The position numbers and the translations under genes are program-made. Below are positions 1-7,597 of a stretch of 64,000 nucleotides of DNA, piece after piece (position 1 is the first letter of the stretch; each line of letters starts with the position of its first letter). This stretch comes from Roseovarius bejariae (GTDB taxonomy: Bacteria > Pseudomonadota > Alphaproteobacteria > Rhodobacterales > Rhodobacteraceae), in assembly GCF_009669325.1 (NCBI RefSeq), contig NZ_SZWE01000002.1, positions 310,001-374,000 on the forward strand. The letters are read 5' to 3'. Below the pieces are notes generated by a model, which made no database searches, was not told the origin of the DNA, and saw only the letters and a program-made list of their open reading frames with translations.

Positions 1-541
1 CGAGCTGACCTTCGAGATTTTCGATGAAAAGGGCCGAAAGCGGCAGTTCGGCAGCGTCGCGGGTGGTGGGCGTTACGATGACCTTGTGAAGCGCTTCACC
101 GGACAGGCCGTGCCCGCGACTGGGGTGTCGATCGGTGTGGATCGCCTGTTGGCGGCCCTGCGCGAAAAGGGCCGTATGGGCGGCGAGGCGCAGGGGCCTG
201 TCGTGGTCACCGTGATGGATCGGGATCGGATGGCCGACTATCAGGACATGGTGGGCGAGTTGCGCCGCGCGGGCCTGCGGGCCGAGGTGTACCTTGGCAA
301 CCCCAAGAACTTCGGCAACCAGATGAAATACGCCGACAAACGCGGAAGCCCCGTGGCGGTGATCGCGGGCAGCGACGAGTTCGACTGCGGCGTGGTGCAG
401 ATCAAGGACCTGATCCTTGGCGCGAAGATCGCCGAGAGCGCCACTCTGGAAGAATGGAAGGAACGGCCCAGCCAATTCGAGGTGGCGCGGTCCGAACTGG
501 TCGCCAAGGTGCGCGAGATCATCGACGGGCAGGGCCAATGA
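1..541 (+). CDS. hisS: Histidyl-tRNA synthetase, C-terminal part (5' end outside window)
   Basis: Charges tRNA-His with histidine in the cytoplasm. The frame is open from base 2, so the gene starts upstream of the window. The visible part begins in the class II catalytic core: the glycine-rich motif [12 protein letters not shown] is followed by [11 protein letters not shown], the family's motif 3 arginine region. After that comes the anticodon-binding domain (about the last 100 residues, from VVVTVMDRD onward). The stop overlaps the hisZ start in an ATGA at 538-541, so the two are probably translationally coupled. HisS and HisZ are paralogues, and their adjacency is common in Rhodobacterales. 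Identification is secure; the catalytic N-terminus cannot be checked here. Confidence 0.95.
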   Translation, partial: ELTFEIFDEKGRKRQFGSVAGGGRYDDLVKRFTGQAVPATGVSIGVDRLLAALREKGRMGGEAQGPVVVTVMDRDRMADYQDMVGELRRAGLRAEVYLGNPKNFGNQMKYADKRGSPVAVIAGSDEFDCGVVQIKDLILGAKIAESATLEEWKERPSQFEVARSELVAKVREIIDGQGQ

Positions 542-1623
542 CGGACCGGGCCATGATCCGGGCCGAGGCCGCGCGCCTGCGGGCCGCCTTCGAGGCCGAG
601 GGGGCGCAGCCGGTGGAAACCGGGATTTTGCAACCGGCCGAGACACTTCTGGACCTCTACGGCGAAGATATTCGCGCCCGGGCCTATGTTACCTCGGATG
701 CCCTGCGCGGCGAGCAGATGCTACGCCCGGATTTCACCGTGCCGGTGGTGCAGATGCATATGGAGCACGGGGCAGAACCGGCCTGCTATACCTATTCCGG
801 CGAGGTGTTCCGGCGGCAGGAGGATGATCCCGACCGCGCGAATGAGTATATGCAGGTGGGCTTCGAGGTGTTCGAGCGCAATTCGCCCGAGGCCGCCGAT
901 GCCCGGGTTTTTGCCTTGATGTTCAATACATTGGCCCCACTGGGCCTGCGGGCCGCGACAGGGGATATCGGGGTTCTTATGGGGGCCGTTGATGGCTTGC
1001 AGACGACCGAACGCCGCAAGGCTGCACTGCGCCGACATATCTGGCGGCCGCGGCGGTTCCGCGCCCTGATCGATCGTTTCTCGGGGCGCGCTGCCGTGCC
1101 TGAAAGCCGAAGCGCGCTATTGGCAAGTGACGACCCGATGGCCGGGGCGGGGCCACTGATCGGGTTGCGCAGCCGCGCCGAGATCGAGGCGCGCATTGCC
1201 GCCCTGCGCGAGGATGCCGAGGCAGACCCTATTTCGGAAAACGAGGTGGCGCTTCTGGATGCGATCCTTGCGGTGCGCGAGACCTGTCCGAACGCGCTTG
1301 AACATCTGCGTGACATCGCCGTTGACATGCCCGCGATCCGCCCTGCCGTGGAGCGGTTGGAGCGGCGGCTTGAGGCCATGCAGGGGCGTGGACTCGACGT
1401 GGACACGCTGGATTTCGAGGCCAGCTATGGCCGCACGCATATGGAATATTACGACGGGTTCGTGTTCGGATTTTACGCCGAGGCGCGTCCCGATCTGCCC
1501 CCCGTGGCCACCGGCGGGCGGTATGACGCCCTGACGCGGCAGCTGGGGCAGGGGCGCGAGATTCCGGCCGTGGGCGGGGTGATCCGGCCCGGGCTGGTCG
1601 TGGAATTGGGGGGGCTGACATGA
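538..1623 (+). CDS. hisZ: ATP phosphoribosyltransferase regulatory subunit HisZ
   Basis: HisZ is a catalytically inactive HisRS-like protein that forms a hetero-octamer with short-form HisG and is required for its activity and histidine feedback, the first step of histidine synthesis. The 361-residue product starts at the ATG that overlaps the hisS stop ([18 protein letters not shown]). It keeps the class II synthetase-like core, with [28 protein letters not shown] resembling motif 2 and [14 protein letters not shown] resembling the motif 3 region. It lacks an anticodon-binding domain. It overlaps hisG by four bases (ATGA at 1620-1623). The following short HisG confirms the call. Confidence 0.93.
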   Translation: MTDRAMIRAEAARLRAAFEAEGAQPVETGILQPAETLLDLYGEDIRARAYVTSDALRGEQMLRPDFTVPVVQMHMEHGAEPACYTYSGEVFRRQEDDPDRANEYMQVGFEVFERNSPEAADARVFALMFNTLAPLGLRAATGDIGVLMGAVDGLQTTERRKAALRRHIWRPRRFRALIDRFSGRAAVPESRSALLASDDPMAGAGPLIGLRSRAEIEARIAALREDAEADPISENEVALLDAILAVRETCPNALEHLRDIAVDMPAIRPAVERLERRLEAMQGRGLDVDTLDFEASYGRTHMEYYDGFVFGFYAEARPDLPPVATGGRYDALTRQLGQGREIPAVGGVIRPGLVVELGGLT

Positions 1624-2315
1624 GCCTCAAATTGGGTGTGCCGTCCAAGGGGCGGTTGATGGAAAAGACCTTTGACTGGTTCGGCGCACGGGGGGTGACC
1701 CTTGGGCGCGCGGGATCGGACCGCGAATATGCGGGATTTGTCGAAGGTGTTGATAACGTTGAGCTTATCCTGCTATCGGCGGGCGAAATTCCCCGCGAAC
1801 TGGCCGCGGGGCGCATTCACCTTGGGGTAACGGGCACCGACCTTGTGCGCGAGAAGCTGGGGCAATGGGATGCCCGCGTGCGGGAATTGGCCGAGCTTGG
1901 GTTCGGTCATGCCGATCTGGTGCTGGCGGTGCCGGGGGCCTGGGTGGATGTGAACACGCTGGATGATCTGGATGCCGCCGCCGCGGCGTTCCGGCAGGCG
2001 CATGGCTTTCGCTTGCGGGTGGCGACGAAATATCACCGTCTGGTGCGGGATTTCCTGCGCGACAACGGGGTGGCGGATTATCAATTGGTGGACAGTCAGG
2101 GCGCGACCGAAGGCACGGTCAAGAACGAGACTGCCGAGGCCATTGCCGATATTACGTCAACGGGTGATACCCTGCGGGCCAACCATTTGAAAATACTGGA
2201 TGACGGGATGATCCTGCGGTCGCAGGCGACACTGTTCAAATCGCGCAAGGCGCCGCTTTCGGAGGCGGATCGGGCCGACCTCAAGGCGCTATTGCAGAAG
2301 TTGAATGTGGATTGA
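1620..2315 (+). CDS. hisG: ATP phosphoribosyltransferase, short form
   Basis: Condenses ATP with PRPP to give phosphoribosyl-ATP, the committed step of histidine biosynthesis. At 231 residues it is the short form that lacks the C-terminal regulatory ACT-like domain and therefore depends on HisZ, encoded immediately upstream with an ATGA overlap. Recognisable segments are the N-terminal LGVPSKGRLMEKT, the GVTGTDLV segment of the first lobe, and the PRPP-binding region ADITSTGDTLRANHLKIL near residue 180. A strong inverted repeat lies six bases after the stop. Histidine feedback presumably acts through HisZ; no leader peptide or attenuator is visible. Confidence 0.95.
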   Translation: MSLKLGVPSKGRLMEKTFDWFGARGVTLGRAGSDREYAGFVEGVDNVELILLSAGEIPRELAAGRIHLGVTGTDLVREKLGQWDARVRELAELGFGHADLVLAVPGAWVDVNTLDDLDAAAAAFRQAHGFRLRVATKYHRLVRDFLRDNGVADYQLVDSQGATEGTVKNETAEAIADITSTGDTLRANHLKILDDGMILRSQATLFKSRKAPLSEADRADLKALLQKLNVD

Positions 2316-2320
2316 GGTGA

Positions 2321-2342
2321 CCCTCGCGCCGAGGCGCGAGGG
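2321..2342. terminator. Hairpin between hisG and the convergent omp gene
   Basis: A perfect 10-base inverted repeat, CCCTCGCGCC-GA-GGCGCGAGGG, sits six bases after the hisG stop and 13 bases beyond the end of the convergent outer-membrane protein gene. It is followed by CCTTTAA rather than a long T run. It probably ends transcription from both sides, or protects 3' ends. Confidence 0.7.
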
Positions 2343-2355
2343 CCTTTAATGAGTC

Positions 2356-2955
2356 TCAGAAGCGGAATGTACCACGGACCTGCACGGTCGTCGCCTCGAC
2401 ATCCGGGCCGCCGCCGCCACCGAAGTTGTCAAATTCGTGATAGAGGACCTCGCCACCCACGGTGAAATTTTCCATCACGGCATGTTCATACCCTGCACCG
2501 ATGAAATAGCCATCGTCGCTGCCCAAGGTGTTCACGTCCGCTTCGGCATAGCCGCCGGTCCCGTACAGCAGGCCATTGCCGATCTTGTAGCCACCGCGAA
2601 GTTTTGCACGCCAGACGCTATCAAGAGTGTTGCCGCCTCCAAGGCCGATATCCATCCAGTCATAATCAAGGCCGGCACCGATCACCCAGTTGCCAAGGTC
2701 ATAATCGTAGCCGGCGGTCAGACCGCCGATGAAGCCATCACCGTCAAGGCCGGGAACATTGGTATCGATATTGGCATAGCCAAGCTGGCCCCCCGCGTAG
2801 AACCCTGTCCAATTGGGCGAGGCCGAGGCCACGGGGGCCGGGGCCGCCGGTTGCATGACCGGTTCGGAGGGGGCAGGTTCGGGCGAGCCTGCAAGGGCGG
2901 GAGCCGCGGCAAGGCTTGCGGCGGCGAGCAGAGGAAGTGCTAGGGTCTTGCTCAT
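2356..2955 (-). CDS. Small outer-membrane beta-barrel protein (Omp25/OmpA-like porin family)
   Basis: A 199-residue exported protein predicted to form a small outer-membrane barrel. The start chosen is the ATG at 2955, preceded on the minus strand by CAGGAG seven bases upstream; the longer frame adds 15 charged residues in front of the signal peptide. The signal peptide MSKTLALPLLAAASLAAAPALA is followed by a proline-rich linker (about residues 23-45) and then alternating amphipathic strands with glycine turns (WTGFYAGGQLGYANID, GYKIGNGLLYGTGGYAEAD). It ends in TFRF; a terminal Phe is the usual BAM recognition signal. The class resembles the 8-stranded surface antigens of alphaproteobacteria. 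Function is unknown beyond probable envelope structure. Confidence 0.85.
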   Translation of the reverse strand: MSKTLALPLLAAASLAAAPALAGSPEPAPSEPVMQPAAPAPVASASPNWTGFYAGGQLGYANIDTNVPGLDGDGFIGGLTAGYDYDLGNWVIGAGLDYDWMDIGLGGGNTLDSVWRAKLRGGYKIGNGLLYGTGGYAEADVNTLGSDDGYFIGAGYEHAVMENFTVGGEVLYHEFDNFGGGGGPDVEATTVQVRGTFRF

Positions 2956-3260
2956 CTTTGACTCCTGTTCTTTGTCCTGTCGTTCTGCAATTTGACGCAT
3001 CAGATGCGCTCAGGTCATTGACCCCCGTCATGAGGGCCACCGGTCAAGAGATGGAGCGTACAAGCCGCGGAACAAGCCAAGGGTCAGGGAACAGCGGTGT
3101 GCCGCCGGGATGCCACGGTCGGATCGGCCAAATGTTGCCATGCACACGATCGTGACAGGCAATGGGGTTGGTGCGCACGAATTCGTGAGTGGGTTTTTGT
3201 TAAAGCCTTTCCGGGGGCGAGTGTGGTTTCAATATTTTCCGGAAACGCTCTAACTCACTG
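2956..3260. other. Intergenic region, no gene seen
   Basis: About 305 bases between the start of the minus-strand omp gene and the 3' end of the terC-like gene. It must hold the omp promoter. I see no convincing open frame, tRNA or strong hairpin; small inverted repeats such as GAATTC-type palindromes are not informative. Confidence 0.4.
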
Positions 3261-3995
3261 CTATGAATTCGCTTTTAGGCGCTTTCGCCGCTTTTGGCGC
3301 ATCAGGTTGAGCGCCTCGACCGCCCCGGCGAAAACCATTGCGGCATAGATGAATCCGCGTTCCACATGAAAGTGGAAGCCATCCGCCACAAGGGCCATGC
3401 CGACCATCACCAGAAAGGCCAGGGCCAGCATCTTGGTCGAGGGATGTGCCTCGACGAATTCGGCGATGGGGGCGGCGGCGATCATCATCACCACGATGGC
3501 AAGGGCGACAGCAGCCACCATGACCTCGATATGGTCTGCGATGCCGACGGCTGTGATGACGCTGTCGATGGAAAAAACCAGATCGAGCAGCATGATCTGG
3601 AAGATCACGCCGGTGAAGGCCGCGGCGACGACGCGTTCCTCGGTGGTGTGGATGTCATCGCCTTCGACTTCGTCGAAAATTTCGGTAGAGGCCTTGTAAA
3701 TAAGGAAAAAACCGCCTGCCAGAAGGATCACGTCGCGCCAGGATACCGGCCAGCCTAAGAGGGTCACGACGGGTGCCGACAGGCCGATGATCCATGCGAT
3801 TGAGAACAAAAGCCCGATGCGCAGGACAAGCGCCCCCGCAAGGCCGAGGACACGGGCGCGGGGGCGTTGGTGTTCGGGCAGTTTCGAGGCGGCGATGGAG
3901 ATGAAGATCACGTTATCGACGCCCAGCACGATTTCCAGCAAGGTCAGCGTCAGGAACGAGGCCCAGACGGCGGGATCATTGAGCAGTTCAAGCAT
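3261..3995 (-). CDS. TerC family integral membrane protein
   Basis: A 244-residue polytopic inner-membrane protein with about seven hydrophobic segments. It carries the two acidic membrane motifs of the TerC/YkoY family: LEIVLGVDNVIFISI near residue 22 and LVFSIDSVITAVG near residue 140. Members have been linked to tellurite resistance and, more recently, to manganese export or metal loading of exported enzymes. The charged cytoplasmic loop EIFDEVEGDDIHTTEERV separates the halves. It starts 10 bases after the stop of the upstream metallophosphoesterase gene on the same strand, so the two are probably co-transcribed. Its substrate here is unknown; a metal link to the phosphoesterase is only inference. 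Confidence 0.88.
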   Translation of the reverse strand: MLELLNDPAVWASFLTLTLLEIVLGVDNVIFISIAASKLPEHQRPRARVLGLAGALVLRIGLLFSIAWIIGLSAPVVTLLGWPVSWRDVILLAGGFFLIYKASTEIFDEVEGDDIHTTEERVVAAAFTGVIFQIMLLDLVFSIDSVITAVGIADHIEVMVAAVALAIVVMMIAAAPIAEFVEAHPSTKMLALAFLVMVGMALVADGFHFHVERGFIYAAMVFAGAVEALNLMRQKRRKRLKANS

Positions 3996-4005
3996 GTATC
4001 ACCTG

Positions 4006-4806
4006 TCAGTCGTAGAGCGTTGAATCGAGATCGGGGAGGGTGAAATCCTCGGTGTGGACGACGACGCCCTCGTTGCTCAGCAGGACGATCCCGTAGGCGC
4101 CCGGCTCGGCCACGGAAAGGCGCGGGTCCTGATAACCAAGGGCCATGGGCATCTGGTGGCAGGGGCTTTTGAACACGGCCGCGGGGATGCCGTTGATGGC
4201 GCCCTGAATGGTGCGGTGGATATGGCCCGAGATGACTTGGGCGACGTTGTCGTGACGGTTCAGAAGGAGCGAAAGCTCGGGGATGGATTTCAACCCGATC
4301 CAGTCCATCCCCTTGAAACCAGTGGCAAAAACCGGGTGATGCGTAAACAGGATGCAGCGTTTCCCTGCCGCTTCGGATAGGCGTGCGTCAAGCCATGCGA
4401 GGCGATCGGGGCAGAGCAGGCCCGAGTGGGTATCCACGGCCTCTTCGTTGAGGGTGTCGAGCAGGATCAGGCGCTCATCCCCGAGGTCGACCACCTGTTG
4501 GACATGGCCTTGGGCGGTGGTCGGTGTCTCGGGAAATACCTGTAAAAACGGGGCGCGGCGGTCGTGGTTGCCGAGCATCAGCGAGACCGGAATTGAAGAG
4601 CCGTCCAGGATGTCGCGCAGGCGGGTGTATTCCTGTGCTGTGCCGTTGTGGGTCAGGTCCCCGGTCAGGACGATACGGGCCGCGTTAGGGTGCTGTGTGG
4701 TGGCATGGTCCAGCCCCTGCCTGAGCCGTTCGCCGGGGTCGAGACCGATAAGGGTTTCGCCCTCGGGCAGGAGATGCAGATCGGTGAAGACGAGGATTTT
4801 GTGCAT
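4006..4806 (-). CDS. Calcineurin-like metallophosphoesterase (CpdA/class III phosphodiesterase type)
   Basis: A 266-residue cytoplasmic phosphoesterase. All five metal-binding blocks of the calcineurin-like fold are present in order: TDLHL (D-x-H) at residue 8, GDLTHNG at about 49, GNHDRR at about 79, THHP at about 155, and GHIH at about 194. The best family match is the CpdA/Icc type of 3',5'-cyclic nucleotide phosphodiesterases, although related enzymes cleave other phosphodiesters, so the substrate is not certain. It precedes the terC-like gene with a 10-base gap. About 120 bases upstream of its start lies an 11-bp phased repeat array (4923-4955) that could be its operator. Confidence 0.85.
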   Translation of the reverse strand: MHKILVFTDLHLLPEGETLIGLDPGERLRQGLDHATTQHPNAARIVLTGDLTHNGTAQEYTRLRDILDGSSIPVSLMLGNHDRRAPFLQVFPETPTTAQGHVQQVVDLGDERLILLDTLNEEAVDTHSGLLCPDRLAWLDARLSEAAGKRCILFTHHPVFATGFKGMDWIGLKSIPELSLLLNRHDNVAQVISGHIHRTIQGAINGIPAAVFKSPCHQMPMALGYQDPRLSVAEPGAYGIVLLSNEGVVVHTEDFTLPDLDSTLYD

Positions 4807-4922
4807 GGGATTCGCCGCGTTGTTGCCGGGGGCAGGGTAGGGGATTCCCGGCGGTTTGGAAGGGGGAGGGGCGAATCGGTGCCAACCCTTTGGTTAACAA
4901 GGAAAATTCCACTCTGTATCAC

Positions 4923-4955
4923 GTCGGCAACACGTCGGTATCGCATCGGTATTTT
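4923..4955. promoter_or_regulatory. 11-bp phased direct repeats (array 1)
   Basis: Three units read GTCGGCAACAC, GTCGGTATCGC and ATCGGTATTTT, with the TCGG core starting exactly every 11 bases (4923, 4934, 4945). A weaker unit, CTCTGTATCAC, precedes them. Direct repeats at one helical turn are typical binding sites of OmpR/PhoB-family response regulators. It lies upstream of the minus-strand metallophosphoesterase-terC pair. A second array with the same core is at 57938-57981. Confidence 0.5.
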
Positions 4956-4993
4956 TTCCCGCATCCCCCGGACTTACCAGGGCGAGCGGTGAT

Positions 4994-5040
4994 TTTTGTA
5001 CGAAACGTACGCAAGTTTTGTACGGTTTGATTTTTCGTGC
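4994..5040. repeat. GTACG-rich intergenic element, divergent copy
   Basis: Contains TTTGTACGAAACGTACGCAAG and then TTTTGTACGG, with GTACG cores at 4998, 5007 and 5020. It shares the CGTACG and GTACGAAA words with the regular triad elements at 27724-27801 and 55890-55967, but the spacing differs, so it may be a degenerate relative or chance. Confidence 0.35.
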
Positions 5041-5219
5041 GGGAGTGAATGACCGGTGTCAGCCCCGGAGCGATCATTCGCTGCGCCATCAGGCAATGTC
5101 TGGTTCATGGGGTGACACGAGTTCTGAACGGGATTGGTTCCCGATTGGCATTTTACACGGGTAGGCTTTTGGCCGCGGTAACCTGACCTCGACCAATTTG
5201 CTGAAAATTGTCCGGACCT

Positions 5220-6203
5220 CTACTTGAGGCGGCGCCGTCCAGCTGAAAGATGAGGGTCTTCCGGGCGAGCTGCGGTAAGCGACCGGGCGAGTCGGTTCAG
5301 TTCACTGCGGCGGCTGACACCGGTACGGGTGAGAACGGCCTCGCAATGGCGCCGGACGGTATTCGGGCTGATGCCCATACGTGCTGCGGCCTCCTTGGTC
5401 GATAGGCCATCCAGCAAACAATGCGCAGTGTCCGTCTGGCGCTTCGTAAGGCCGAAACTTTCGGCCAGTCGGGCCGCCAGCGTTGCTGCATTCGGTGGCG
5501 AAATAGAAAGATACCCAGCATCCGGACCCGGCAACGGCAGGTTCAGAAACGCTCCGGTCCCGTTGTTGTCGCCAAGCTGGCCATCCTGAAGGGTCACGTT
5601 CATATCGCTTTCAACGATGGCGCGCTGGAGACGTTCGAAATTGCGGGCCTGCCGGTCCAATGCCTCGAAGCTATGGACGAAGGCCGGCAACAATAGATTT
5701 AGAACGATTTCCGCCCTCCCCCCGGCGAAAGACGGGGCATCGGCATTCGAATAACCCATTGCAAAGACGGCCTCACCCACGGCGAGGCGTGTCGTCATGC
5801 CGACGACGTGGTTCATGCCCGCGGGACGGAAAGCTTCACGGTGGAAAGCGGCGTTCTCGATCACGGCTCGCCTGGCAAAGGCGCTTTCGTGGTATACGCC
5901 GCTACCCATTTGCCGTCTGGTCAGGTTGATATTGTCGAGGTCCGGGTCGGTCGACCGTATATTGCCGTCGCGATCCACCCCGGCAAAGGTCCGAAAAAAG
6001 TACTCTTCGATCTGAGGCCCCGCGTTCCAAGTCACCAACAAGGGTGTTCCCTCGTTCAGCCATGCCGCCATGGCCGCATCCGCGTGTAACAGATCCGCAA
6101 CCTCCGCGAGGATAGCTTCACCGCTGCCCGGATCTGCCTCGAACGTCAGAAGACGTCTTTGGATGTCGGCGACCTTAAGGGCGTGTTGCAATCCGAGTTC
6201 CAT
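5220..6203 (-). CDS. LuxR-family transcriptional regulator
   Basis: A DNA-binding regulator of about 327 residues. A C-terminal LuxR-type helix-turn-helix (about residues 250-305) reads LTKRQTDTAHCLLDGLSTKEAAARMGISPNTVRRH and continues with VLTRTGVSRRSEL. The N-terminal 230 residues resemble no sensor domain I can name and lack a receiver aspartate pattern. The open frame extends to 6311, but that would overlap the divergent VWA gene; the ATG at 6203 has AGAGG just upstream and is preferred. It is divergent from the five-gene exported operon and is the obvious candidate regulator of it. The palindrome GGGCA-AA-TGCCC at 6233-6244 lies between the two starts. Confidence 0.82.
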   Translation of the reverse strand: MELGLQHALKVADIQRRLLTFEADPGSGEAILAEVADLLHADAAMAAWLNEGTPLLVTWNAGPQIEEYFFRTFAGVDRDGNIRSTDPDLDNINLTRRQMGSGVYHESAFARRAVIENAAFHREAFRPAGMNHVVGMTTRLAVGEAVFAMGYSNADAPSFAGGRAEIVLNLLLPAFVHSFEALDRQARNFERLQRAIVESDMNVTLQDGQLGDNNGTGAFLNLPLPGPDAGYLSISPPNAATLAARLAESFGLTKRQTDTAHCLLDGLSTKEAAARMGISPNTVRRHCEAVLTRTGVSRRSELNRLARSLTAARPEDPHLSAGRRRLK

Positions 6204-6232
6204 CCTCTGACCCCTAACATGTTCATAAAATA

Positions 6233-6244
6233 GGGCAAATGCCC
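6233..6244. promoter_or_regulatory. Small palindrome between LuxR-type gene and exported operon
   Basis: GGGCA-AA-TGCCC is a perfect 5-bp inverted repeat in the roughly 98-base divergent promoter region. A dimeric LuxR-type protein could bind it. The short arms make chance possible. Confidence 0.25.
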
Positions 6245-6301
6245 CATGTCCGCGCGATTTCATGCTGTCACGGTGATTGAAAAAGACTTGAGGAGAGACA
6301 T

Positions 6302-7597
6302 GTGTTTGCAAATCGTTTGATGACTGGATTGGTCGGGCTTGCCGCGCTGACAGGCTCAGCCGTGGCGCAGGATGAGAGCGGAACGATGATCGTTCTCGAC
6401 GGGTCGGGCAGCATGTGGGGGCAGATCGACGGCACCCCGAAGATCGAGATCGCGCGTGACGCCATCGGCACGATGCTGGCGGACTGGCCTACCGGACGCC
6501 AGCTTGGCCTGATGGCCTATGGCCATCGGCGCGAGGGCGATTGCAACGACATCGAAACGTTGATGTCTCTCGGTCCGCTTGACCGCGACGTGGTCGAGGC
6601 TGCACTGAACGATATCACTCCGCGCGGCAAGACACCTGTCGGCGCGTCGGTGCGTGCCGCCGCCGAGACGGTCGGCAACAGTGGTTCCGTCGTTGTCGTG
6701 ACTGATGGCCTGGAGAATTGCGGGGCGGACCTCTGTGCATTGGGCGAGGAGTTGGCGGCCTCTAGCTCAGGCTTCACCGCGCATCTCATTGGCTTCGACG
6801 TCGAGGACGCGGATGGCCAGCTTGCCTGCCTCGCTGAGGCGACAGGCGGGCGGTATATGCCCGCCTCCGATGCATCGTCCCTGACCGGCGCGTTGCAAGA
6901 GATCAGTGCGCCCGAGCCGAAGGGGCCGCTTTTTGTTGATGAGTTTGATCGCGCCGAACTCGGCCCGGAGTGGACGATCGAACACCCGGACCCATCCGGA
7001 TTTATCGTCGATGCAGGCGTTTTGGTCACCATGACCGTCGAGCCCGGTTACATGGGCGATGCCAAAGATCAGCCGAATGTCTTTCGTTGGACGGGGGCCA
7101 AATTTCCAGAGGGGGATTGGGATCTGAGCGCCGATTTCACCGCCCGGATGGGGGAGGTGCAGACGCTTGGCGGTCGGCGTGCCATCGTTCAGGTCGGTCG
7201 CCACGCCGATGTGGACAACACGATTTCCGCTTATGTCTATCGGCAGGGGAATTCGAATGATGATCTGTGGCTGCGGCTGCGGGCGATGTCAGGCGGCACC
7301 GAAACCCGCGCCGAGGTTGAGATTGCTGGGGATACGCGCGGTTACGATCTGGCGCAGATCCTTAGGGATTTCGAGGAAAAGGGCGCCCGTCTGACCATTT
7401 CGAAACGCGGCCGCGACTATGTCGGACGTTTGTCGCTAAATGGATGGACCTTACAAGACGGCGGTCCCGAGGTCATCGAGACTGATCCGATCCAGATTTT
7501 GCGCACGCGCGGCGATCCGGCGCTTTTTGCCGGCACGCTGGGGTCTGAACAGACCGTCGCCGAATTTGACCGTATCGAGATCGTAGAGGTGGAGTGA
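6302..7597 (+). CDS. Exported VWA-domain protein with C-terminal beta-sandwich-like region
   Basis: First gene of the exported operon, 431 residues. It starts at GTG with AGGAGA five bases upstream. The signal peptide MFANRLMTGLVGLAALTGSAVAQ leads to a von Willebrand A domain (about residues 27-200). All MIDAS elements are present: D33-G-S35-G-S37 in VLDGSGSMWG, Thr in GKTPVG, and Asp in VVTDGLENCG. Metal-dependent protein binding outside the cytoplasm is therefore likely. From about residue 208 (FVDEFDRAELGPEWTIEH) to the end, the sequence looks like a concanavalin-like or DUF1349-like beta-sandwich. There are four cysteines, fitting an oxidising compartment. The stop overlaps the next start. 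The specific partner is unknown. Confidence 0.85.
   Translation: MFANRLMTGLVGLAALTGSAVAQDESGTMIVLDGSGSMWGQIDGTPKIEIARDAIGTMLADWPTGRQLGLMAYGHRREGDCNDIETLMSLGPLDRDVVEAALNDITPRGKTPVGASVRAAAETVGNSGSVVVVTDGLENCGADLCALGEELAASSSGFTAHLIGFDVEDADGQLACLAEATGGRYMPASDASSLTGALQEISAPEPKGPLFVDEFDRAELGPEWTIEHPDPSGFIVDAGVLVTMTVEPGYMGDAKDQPNVFRWTGAKFPEGDWDLSADFTARMGEVQTLGGRRAIVQVGRHADVDNTISAYVYRQGNSNDDLWLRLRAMSGGTETRAEVEIAGDTRGYDLAQILRDFEEKGARLTISKRGRDYVGRLSLNGWTLQDGGPEVIETDPIQILRTRGDPALFAGTLGSEQTVAEFDRIEIVEVE

Larger units (their letters stand above)
4807..5219. other. Intergenic region with two repeat signals, no gene
   Basis: About 413 bases between the start of the metallophosphoesterase gene (minus) and the stop of the LuxR-type gene (minus). 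It holds the 11-bp phased GTCGGTAT repeats (4923-4955) and a GTACG-rich stretch (4994-5040). No open frame with a ribosome binding site is evident. Confidence 0.5.
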
